Positions 55,988 to 64,000 of a stretch of DNA of 64,000 nt are shown one piece after another. The translations under genes were made by a program, and so were the position numbers. How positions within the stretch are numbered: position 1 is the stretch's first letter; each line of letters begins with the position of its first letter. This stretch comes from Hygrocybe punicea (Eukaryota; Basidiomycota; Agaricomycetes; Agaricales; Hygrophoraceae), in assembly GCA_963556145.1 (NCBI GenBank), contig OY744464.1, positions 2,232,001 through 2,296,000 on the forward strand, read 5' to 3'. The notes beneath the pieces were generated by a model. It saw only the letters and a list, made by a program, of their open reading frames with translations. It was not told the origin of the DNA and did not search any database.

Positions 55988-56679
55988 TTTTGTTGCTGAT
56001 GTTTCTCAGGGTGTTGCAAGTTATATCTCTGGACAGCTGCAATATTTTGTTGCCGATGCTTCTCAATGTTTTTTTTATTGTATTTCTGAACAGAACAAAT
56101 ATTCTGGCGCTGATATTTGTTAATGTTTTTATTGTATGATTGTTTTACAGCTTTAATGTTAGCTGTACGCTTTTTACTTGCTATCTCTAGCTCATCCATA
56201 AACTCAAACAATGAAACATAAGAAGAACAGTCAATGCACTTGTGATTTACAATTTCAGTTTGAATATCTGCATGCTTCATGTTTGCTCCCAAATAGATGG
56301 AATGATATGCAGCAATTAATTTGAGATTTGCAATGGTTAATTTGCTGACTAAGGTTGCTAGTGAAATGTCTAACAATATAAGAGAACCATTGGACAAATC
56401 CTGAAGAGTCAGGTTCTGCTTAGATATGTATGATTTAAATGTATAGCTTCCTTCTTTGTCTTGACCAAGTGGAAATGACTTTAATCCAAGTTCAGACATG
56501 GTAAAAACAGCTTTTTTGCCACCACCTACATATGTTCCAGATATATTATTGTTTTTATCAATATTTCGAGATGATATAGCCATATTATGGGAATTAAATA
56601 ACTTCACTGCTTGGCTCAGCCATAATATCAAAGTAGCAAAATGGCAGGGTAAGATACCTATAAACACATAAGGTGGCAT
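55988..56679 (-). pseudogene. Helitron copy 2, N-terminal part
   Basis: Reads TYVGGGKKAVFTMSELGLKS, LQDLSNGSLILLDISLATLV, SKLTIANLKLIAAYHSIYLG, HKCIDCSSYVSLFEFMDELE, KRTANIKAVKQSYNKNINKY and the start of the KYNKKNIEKHRQQNIAAVQ repeats. The NHxCxxCSSYxSxFEF block matches copy 1. The true start is uncertain; a likely Met is at MAISSRNIDKNNN. Confidence 0.7.
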
Positions 56680-56779
56680 AGAAACATTTATTGTACTGCA
56701 AAAATAGTATAGTTGATGTAGAATACATTGACTGGTATAACAATGAACATATTATGGCCTTGTATTGACCAGACAGAGA

Positions 56780-56958
56780 AAACAATACACCCAACTGTCT
56801 GGGCAGAGAGGACAATACACCCAACTGTCTGGGCAGAGCAAACAATAAACCCAAGTGTTTGGGCAGAGCAAACAATAAACCCAACTGTTTGGGCAGAGCA
56901 AACAATACACCCAACTGTCTGGGTAGAGTAAATAATAAACCCAACAAATTGGGCAGGC
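56780..56958. repeat. 30-nt minisatellite
   Basis: Six units of 30 nt (AACAATAAACCCAACTGTTT GGGCAGAGCA-like, split here for reading). Open on the plus strand as WAEQTINPTV units and, in another frame, leading into QILVEYAQQVILNQSAGPDD; on the minus strand as ALPKQLGLLF units. Lies just upstream of Helitron copy 2. Confidence 0.75.
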
Positions 56959-57732
56959 AGATTCTGGTTGAATATGCCCAACAAGTAATACTAAACCAAT
57001 CTGCTGGACCCGATGATTCAGTAGATTCAGTAGATATAGAGGTAGTTGGGTTTACTGACCGAAGCCCTCCCAAAGCAATTGGCTAACTCGATAAATATTG
57101 TTACTGGGTTTGCCATTGATGTGAGCTTCGGTGGATGACCACTAACATAAGTCAATTTAGCAATTTAAATGTGTTGAATCTGAAGACAAATGGGACCTTT
57201 GGGCCATTCAGGTGTGATAGAATTGTGAGTGACAGAAAAAGCAGTAGGATGAGGAGTTTGAAAGTCATTGGGACGTAGTTAAAGTCAAGAAAAAAAGTTT
57301 TTCAATCTTCGTGAACCGTGGGAAAATCTTACCAATCATTGTATGATGATGTGTCGACTTGTTTTCTGGTTTGGTCTTAGCTGTCTACTAAACACCACAA
57401 AGATGCTTCTCCCATGCACCTCTTGACAACAGCTAGCTAATACACACACCATCTCATTTGTTGTATATATGCATGTCTTGATTTAATAATAAAAAACATT
57501 ATTTACACAAATATAGCAAGTCTCAAGGGACATCCGACAAAGTCATAGTGTCACGTCCTCAAAGGGTCCAGAAAGACCACCCTTATTTAATTTTACTGAG
57601 TGTCCTTCTGGACAAGTCTCAAGGGAGGTCCAACGAAGTCCCGGTCTCGAGTCATCGAAGGGTCCAGTGAGACCGTCCTCAAAACCACACATCCAGAGGG
57701 TGGAAGTGAATGATGCACAGACTGCACAATTA
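56959..57732. other. non-coding stretch with direct repeats
   Basis: Two imperfect direct copies near 57521-57600 and 57613-57690 share GTCTCAAGGGA, GTCC(G/A)ACGAAGTC and GGGTCCAG(A/T)GAGACC. No gene recognised. Confidence 0.45.
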
Positions 57733-59155
57733 CTTGTTTAGTGGGCCAGTGCTGTGCATGGCATGAACGAGTTCTTTTTTCCCCCTTCCGACTTCCATGA
57801 TGAAGTAAGCAATAAGATTAAGTTGCATAAAGCATTTTACATATGGTATGAGACATATATATTGTATATTGCAAATTGTTGTAATGAGTCCACCTCATAC
57901 CTCAGCAACATAAAAGGTAGACAAAATAAAACTACCTAGTGGGTCTTCAGTCTTTATCAACCTCCTCACTTACTGTCATGTCTACTGTGCTGCATCATCA
58001 TGTAATATTCCTAGTCATAAAAGAAATGTTCAAGGAGCAACAGAACAACTGCCAAACATAACTGTCTCCTAAAACTATAAGAACAATTGACTCACATTTT
58101 TTCAACCCTACTTCTCCATGATCTTGAATGCTGTACAACAGATGAGTCATCAATATGAAGACAGCTGTACTTGTTGAGTGGGCTAATGTTGTACATAGCA
58201 TAAACAAGTCTGTTTTCTTTTATCTTATTTGTATGATTGTTACTAACATTATTAAGTGATTAATATACAATTAACATATAAGATAATGTGCGATATCACA
58301 TTGAATTTTATGTTTGAAGTAAAAATAATAGTAGATGACCAGGAATAAGCTCATTTCAGCTTATATGGCTGAGATTTCCATATATAGTAACAGTGGTCAC
58401 ATGTGACTATGACTTGTGTGATCAGCTCAAAATTTGGGATATATGATGTAAAATTACCTTATATGGTTAGACTAGTCACATGTGACTGTTATCATTACGA
58501 TCAGTAAAAAATTTGCAGTACAATATCAGAAATTGCCTTATATGGTTAGAGTGGTCATATGTGACTGTCACATCTTGCCCGAAATGGTTATATTAGTCAG
58601 CAGTTCAATTTTTAGCTGATTCTGATTAGAATTGAGGCTATTATAAATATTTTGAATATAATTATATTTGTGTAATAAATACTATGATGATTAGTCTGTG
58701 ATTTAGTATATATTATACAAACTTACCATATATGGTTAGACTGGTCACATGTGATTGTTACTATTATGATCAGCAAAAAATTTGGTATACAATATCAAAA
58801 ATTACCTTATATGGTTAGACTGGTCACATGTGACTGTCACACCTTGCCTGAAATGTTTATGTTAGTCAGCAGTTCAATTTTCAGCTAATTCCAATGAGAA
58901 CTGAAGGTAGTATGAATATTTTGAATATAATTGGGAGGTAATTTGTCTTGTGTAAGACATCCCATATTTGGATGCTTATGTAAGCCACTCCAAACATGGC
59001 CCAGATTTTATGTTACATTCCAACATAAGAAGTAGAATCATATCTCTTGCCCAAAAAAATTCTCTCTATAGGCGATGCAAAAACATTAATGAATGAATTA
59101 ATGAATTAATTATGAACCTTCACTGAACCAGGTCTGATAAAGAACCAGTCTTTTA

Positions 59156-61155
59156 CAGCCGTTTTAGTAATTCATGACAGTAACTGGATTTTTTTTCATC
59201 AATTGAGAAATTTGGACTTAATGGAATTTCCAGTGCTGAATCTTGTATCTCATGAAATACTGTATTACGAGTTCTTTTAATTTATTAAAAGACTCGTTCT
59301 TTATCAGACCTGGTTCAGTGAGGGTTCGTAATTAATTAATTAATTAATTAATTGATTAATTAATAAAGTTGATCGCCTATAGACAGAATTTTTTTGTGCA
59401 AGAGATATGATTCTACTTCTAATACTGGAAAATAAGATGCAGTTGGGGCCATGTGTGGACAAGCTTACATAAGCATCCAAATATGGGTTGTCTCAGAAAA
59501 TACAAACTACCTTCTAATTATATTCAAAATATTTATACTGACTTCATTTCTTCTCAGAATCAGCTGAAATTTGAACTGCTGACTAAGATAACCATTTTGG
59601 GCAAGGTGTGACAGTCACATGTGACCACTCTAACCATATAAGGCAATTTCTGATATTGTATAGCAAATTTTTTACTGATCACAATGGTGATAGTCACATG
59701 TGACCAGTCTAACCATATAAGGCAATTTTACACTATATATGCTAAATTTTGAGCTGATCACATGAGTCACAGTCACATGTGACCACTATTACTATATATG
59801 GAAATATCAGCCATATAAGCAGAAATGAGCTTATTCCTGGTCATCTACTATTATTTTTACTTCAAACATAAAATTCAATGTGATATCGCACATTATCTTA
59901 TATGTTAATTATATATTAATCACTTATTAATGTGAGTAACAATCGTACAAATAAAATGAAAGAAAACATACTTGTTTATGCTATATGCAATATTAGCCCA
60001 CTTAACAAGTACAGTAGTCTTCATATTGATGACTCATCTGTTGTACAGCATTCAAGGTCATGGAGAAGTAGGGTTGAGAAAATATAAGTCAATTGTTATT
60101 ATACTATTTAGAAGATGGTTATGTTTGGCAGTTGACCTGTTGCTCCTTGAACATTTCTTTTATGGCTGAGACTATTACAAGATGATACAGCACAGCAGAC
60201 ATAACAGTAAGTGAGGAGGTTGATGAAGACTGAAGACTCACTAGGCAGTTTTATTTTGTCTACTTTTTATGTTGCTGAGGTGTGAGGTGGACTCATTAGA
60301 ACAATTTGCAATATACAATATATGCTATATGTCTCATACTATATGTAAAATGCTTTATGCAACTTAATCTTATTGCTCACTTCATCATGGAAGTCGGAAG
60401 GGGGAAAAAAGAACTCGTTCATGCCATGCGTAGCACTGGCCCACTAAACAAGTGGATTGAGATGGTTATAGAGGGAAGGTTGTACTATTTCTTAAGGGCT
60501 ATCTACTCCTATCATTACATTTAGACAATATTTAGTGTCTGGTGACTTGTGGATGAAACAAAAGGTAAACCAGTACTTTTCGACTCCCAAAATGATATTG
60601 TCAAATTATGGTATCAAATGAGCTCATATGCAAAAGATTAGAGGGAACAACTTATTCAATTTTTCAAGGGCTAGAAGTACAAATACCGTGTTTTCCTTCA
60701 TTTTTGTCCTTGGAGCCAACATTGCATCTGTACTATGTTTGTCTGCATCAGTCTTGAAATATTACATGAATTCTAAATGTTGGCTCCAAGGACAAAAATG
60801 AAGGAAAACACGGTATTTGTACTTCTAGCCCTTGAAAAATTGAATAAGTTGTTCCCTCTAATCTTTTGCATATGAGCTCATTTGATACCATAATTTGACA
60901 ATATCATTTTGGGAGTCGAAAAGTACTGGTTTACCTTTTGTTTCATCCACAAGTCACCAGACACTAAATATTGTCTAAATGTAATGATAGGAGTAGATAG
61001 CCCTTAAGAAATAGTACAACCTTCCCTCTATAACCATCTCAATCCATACAGTATTTCATGAGATACAAGATTCAGCACTGGAAATTCCATTAAGTCCAAA
61101 TTTCTCAATTGATGAAAAAAAATCCAGTTACTGCCATGAATTACTAAAACGGCTG
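59156..61155. mobile_element. fold-back MITE with 380-bp arms (carries HLE-9)
   Basis: Left arm 59156-59264 plus 60453-60723, right arm 60776-61155, each 380 bp and nearly identical as inverted copies, with a 52-bp loop. Ends CAGCCGTTTTAGTAATTC; target duplication TA on each side (59154-59155, 61156-61157), as in Tc1/mariner-like MITEs. 812 bp without HLE-9. The RNA or single strand would form one long hairpin. Confidence 0.85.
59265..60452 (-). mobile_element. HLE-9
   Basis: 1188 bp, minus orientation, standard ends, three palindromes. Inserted in the left arm of the fold-back MITE between ACTGTA and TGGATT. The right arm has the uninterrupted sequence, so insertion between A and T with no duplicated or lost base is directly visible. 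Confidence 0.9.
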
Positions 61156-61178
61156 TAATAAATTAAAAGAACTCATAA

Positions 61179-61780
61179 CAACTCCCATGGCACAGATTGC
61201 CCCCTCTACTTATATTGGAGACTGAAGGAGGGCCATGCACAGACTGCACAACCACACCCTCCATGGCCCAGACAGCCATCCCCCTCAGTTGATTTCAGAA
61301 GGGTGAAAGGGAATCATGCACAGACTGCACAATCACACCTTCCATGGCTCAGATAGCCACCCTTCTATGCTACGCAGCTAGGAAAACTAAGGAAACTAAT
61401 AAAACTACATGTCAGTACTGACCTCTGGTTGTGACAAACTGAGCGGCGGTGCACGAGGCATGAACACAGAGGACAGGATCCACTGAGCCCTAAGCGGTCC
61501 CCACTGGGTTTGCCCGTCCGGCTGCAGGGGATAGAGATCTCGTTTATGGGGGCGCATGAGGAGGAGGGGGTCAGTACAACTCAACAGGACACATCGGACC
61601 ATGTCTGGGGGTGTACTTACGGTCCATTGGGTCCCCCCCATCCGGTCCCCAAGTGGTGTGGTCATCTGACTGTGGGGGATTGAGATCTGGTGTATGGGGG
61701 GGGCATGAGGAGGAGGGGGTCAGTGTGGTTGAATGGGAGACATCGGACCATGTCTCACTGCTGACACCGCACTATTTTGT
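61179..61780. repeat. imperfect direct repeats
   Basis: Unit type 1: GCACAGACTGCACAAYCACA with CCATGGCYCAGA, about 86 bp apart at 61235 and 61320 and, before HLE-8, at 57716. Unit type 2: ATGAGGAGGAGGGGGTCAGT then GACATCGGACCATGTCT, at about 61553 and 61706. No gene. Confidence 0.6.
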
Positions 61781-62702
61781 GTGATGCAAAATGATTGCAA
61801 AATCTTTGGTAGCTTGTTAAAGTTTTGCATATGATTTTAAACCATGCCAAATCCATTTAAATTTTCACATATAATAACCCATCAAATACTACAGTATTCA
61901 ATGGCTCCTTTGAACACAAAAATTACCCTCCAATGCCACAGGTAGCAAAATTATCTTGAACAAAATCTGAATAGACAGAAGGTTGCTCATATATCTCAAG
62001 ACCTCTCATACCAATTTTTAAAGAAATCTGTTGATACTGGAATGTTTTATGGTCAAAACATTAGTGTTCAAAGGAGTGATCAGATTTCTCTCTACTTTAT
62101 GAATATTCAGTTTCTAATTTTATTGGTGGTTCTGAATAAAAAACAATATCTAGATAGGTTCAGATAATACACTGAAGGAATTAGAACATTTTTTAGCAGT
62201 AGAAATCAGTACAGAATCAATTATATCAGGGTGTTCAAGTGTTCAAAGGAGCCATTGAACACTGTATCTAAACCAAAAAAAATTGCAAGGATTTATGACG
62301 TGGAAAAATTTTAAAAATATGAATGCTTTGTTTTAGGTGAAAATGTGGACAAAAGTGAAACTATTCCCACACCTTGTTTGACTCTCCAAATAGTTGCAAA
62401 ATGTATCAAATTCAATCAATTTTGCAACGCGTCTAAATATGATTAATTCAATGTCACCAAATGAAGAATTTTGCAGACAGATTTTGCATGTCACAATATT
62501 TCATATTTCACAATAAGATTGCACCTTTGCAAAATCTTTCCGAAATATAACATTTTGCAGACTGCACAATGCTTCGTGCACTCAAGTGTGTCACTTATCA
62601 CACACTTGGCGCACACTTAGTGAACACTTGAGTACAAGCCTAGAAGGCACTTGAGTGGAGTAAAGACTTTTTATTTTATTCACTAAGTAAGAGGACTAAA
62701 AT
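61781..62702. other. AT-rich stretch without genes
   Basis: Low GC, many TTTGCAAAAT/ATTTTGCA motifs, and a CACACTTGAGT repeat cluster around 62580-62660. Nothing I can assign. Confidence 0.4.
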
Positions 62703-62921
62703 TTACAACCCGCTGTGATCTTTGAGGAAACCTTTGGAAATGGAAGACATGGCCTGCTTGAGCTTGCGAGATTTGTGGTGCCCCCTTAATCGATCTCGCC
62801 ATCGATGTTGAGGAAGTGGTGGCTCTCCCTTCTCAACTCTGGTCAACCACGTTTGGTAAACTGTTTCAGACCACTCAGTCCAACGTCCATAGTTTTCTCC
62901 ACTTGCATCATACGTCCAGTG
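62703..62921 (-). pseudogene. short coding remnant, unidentified
   Basis: The minus frame reads YDASGENYGRWTEWSETVYQ, TWLTRVEKGEPPLPQHRWRD, HHKSRKLKQAMSSISKGFLK and stops at 62703. Composition (Trp, Arg, Lys rich, no low complexity) is protein-like, unlike the surrounding DNA. It looks like the last exon of a transposon or uncharacterised gene; no upstream exon was found. Confidence 0.3.
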
Positions 62922-62924
62922 TCA

Positions 62925-64000
62925 TGACCCCAAGTGTTTTTGGGTGTAATGTCATGGGTTTACCATTGGACCACGGACTTAGATATTTAAGTGCAACACT
63001 ATGGATACACACCTACACTCATTAGTATCCATTCTATGCCTTTCCACATTACGCATGCTAGTGAACAGACACAGATAGCATTTATGCTTACCTTTATATC
63101 ATTTATTATGGCTTCACTAGCAATGCCCAGACCTAGCCGTTTATGTATGGTGCACAGAGGCACATCCCCCACTCATTAGTATTTATTATATATTTCTCTG
63201 TATTGCGCGTGCAAGGAGACAAGCCCAACTAGCATTCTTACCTATATTAGCAGTAATGGATTGATTACAAATCTTGTTTACTTGTATTGATCAAAAGCGG
63301 CTCAGCTAGATAATGGGAAATGATTAGATAAGATGTGAACAAGAAGATGATAAGATAATGATAAGATAGGATACATCAGAGAGTGATTGTGATATTCTGC
63401 TTACATAAAGACAATGGTCTATTGTTCTGAGCAGTCTATTGTTCTAAACAGTCCAAATGGAGATAGAGCCCATTGTTCACAGCCTCTTTGATGCCATCCA
63501 TTGTTCTCATGACTCAGTCCTATTGTTCTCACTTTCCCATTGTTCTCAGTCCCCCATTGTTCTCCAATAGTATAAATAGGGCCCCCAAATTCCAGTAGTC
63601 AGTAGGATTTCCCCCTCACCACTCAGTAGTCACTCTTAGTTAGGTTCACACAGTGTGATCCCTCATTCTCTTAGTACTAGTAGTTACTCATTGTAGTAGC
63701 TAGTGCTTGCAATCCAGTCTAGTTCACTCTTATTCTATCATTCTCTGAGTTCCCCTTGTCATTAAGGAAAATTCACCCAGTTCACTCAGTCCAATCAATT
63801 CATTAGTCAGCATTAGTCAGCTAGATACATTTCTAAGGTTGAGGTTTTATTTTAAATAGATACACTTCTAAGGTTAAGGTTTCATCCTAAACAAAACAGA
63901 GTATTCAAAAGGTATTAAAGATATCCCTGAACTAGTAACCAATGTGCGTTTGAAGCTTCGGATTTAAGTCAGATATTATAATACCTAGAGATACTCTTGA
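62925..64000. other. AT-rich stretch with ATTGTTCT repeats and promoter-like box
   Basis: Between 63415 and 63565 the motif CCATTGTTCTCA recurs about eight times with irregular spacing. It is followed by TATAAATAGGGCCC at 63571 and CAGTAGTCA/TTAGT repeats. This resembles the promoter region of an LTR or a gene starting beyond the window, but no TG...CA pair or coding region could be fixed. Confidence 0.35.

Larger units (their letters stand above)
57733..61178 (+). mobile_element. HLE-8 (split by a fold-back MITE)
   Basis: HLE body 57733-59155 plus its last 21 bp at 61158-61178. The 3' hairpin (GTCTTTTA / ATAAATTAAAAGAACTC) is cut in its stem by an 812-bp fold-back element that itself contains HLE-9. 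Five palindrome sites, two of them changed (GTCATATGTGAC, GTCACATGTGATT). Like HLE-3 it carries the extra internal unit. The host is a GCACAGACTGCACAA direct repeat. Confidence 0.75.

Noticed and set aside
38073..60452. Regularly recurring ~70-bp HLE ends as a CRISPR-like array
   Set aside because: The repeats are kilobases apart, in both orientations, in eukaryotic DNA; they are transposon termini.
63571..63584. TATAAATAGGGCCC as the promoter of a Copia LTR
   Set aside because: No matching LTR ends, primer-binding site or coding region can be seen before the window ends.
1..64000. tRNA, rRNA or other structural RNA genes
   Set aside because: Scanned by eye for A/B boxes and cloverleaf arms and for rRNA signatures; none was convincing. 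A covariance-model search would be decisive.

Overview
The window is fungal nuclear DNA, almost certainly from a mushroom-forming basidiomycete (Agaricomycetes). The introns are short (about 45-75 bp) and dense. Host genes are packed on both strands with intergenic gaps of 50-120 bp. The accessory content (agaricomycete BTB and integrase-core families, Helitrons, a chromovirus) is typical of that group. All exon coordinates were worked out by eye from splice signals, reading frame and remembered family sequences; no search was run. Region 1 (1-10.2 kb) is conserved housekeeping DNA: the 3' end of proteasome subunit RPN10, the complex I subunit NDUFB7, the copper chaperone SCO1, the KEOPS subunit CGI121, a membrane-anchored protein disulfide isomerase, and a large mitochondrial PPR protein. 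Three of these (NDUFB7, SCO1, the PPR protein) serve mitochondrial respiration or gene expression. Region 2 (10.2-23.4 kb) is a decay zone: minisatellites, an integrase-core gene with a nonsense codon, an ARL3-type GTPase copy with a broken 3' end, an unidentified spliced gene, the middle of a STE6-like ABC transporter, a large basidiomycete-specific gene split by a solo LTR, and two BTB gene copies, one with a nonsense codon and one truncated. Region 3 (23.5-28 kb) is again ordinary and intact: SEC63 (ER protein translocation) and, divergently, a coilin-like gene. Region 4 (28.4-35.5 kb) is a complete, very young Ty3/gypsy chromovirus with 556-bp LTRs, a 5-bp target duplication and one LTR-LTR difference seen. 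It carries a spliced antisense gene between pol and the 3' LTR. Region 5 (35.5-37.8 kb) is a zinc-finger gene bracketed by diverged inverted repeats, which looks like one transposable unit. Region 6 (38-61.2 kb) is a nested-transposon island. Nine copies (here called HLE-1 to HLE-9) of one non-autonomous, Helitron-like family have landed in microsatellites, in two decayed Helitron protein genes, in a fold-back MITE and next to each other. Restored reading frames and an empty-site copy inside the window show insertion without target-site duplication, usually between A and T. The ends are not the canonical TC...CTRR. Each copy carries repeated palindromic GTCACATGTGAC sites. This family is the best candidate for an undescribed system here. 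Also in the island are a hAT-type MITE with an 8-bp target duplication, two different solo LTRs and several minisatellites. Region 7 (61.2-64 kb) is mostly AT-rich and non-coding, with direct repeats, one short coding remnant and a promoter-like stretch at the end.
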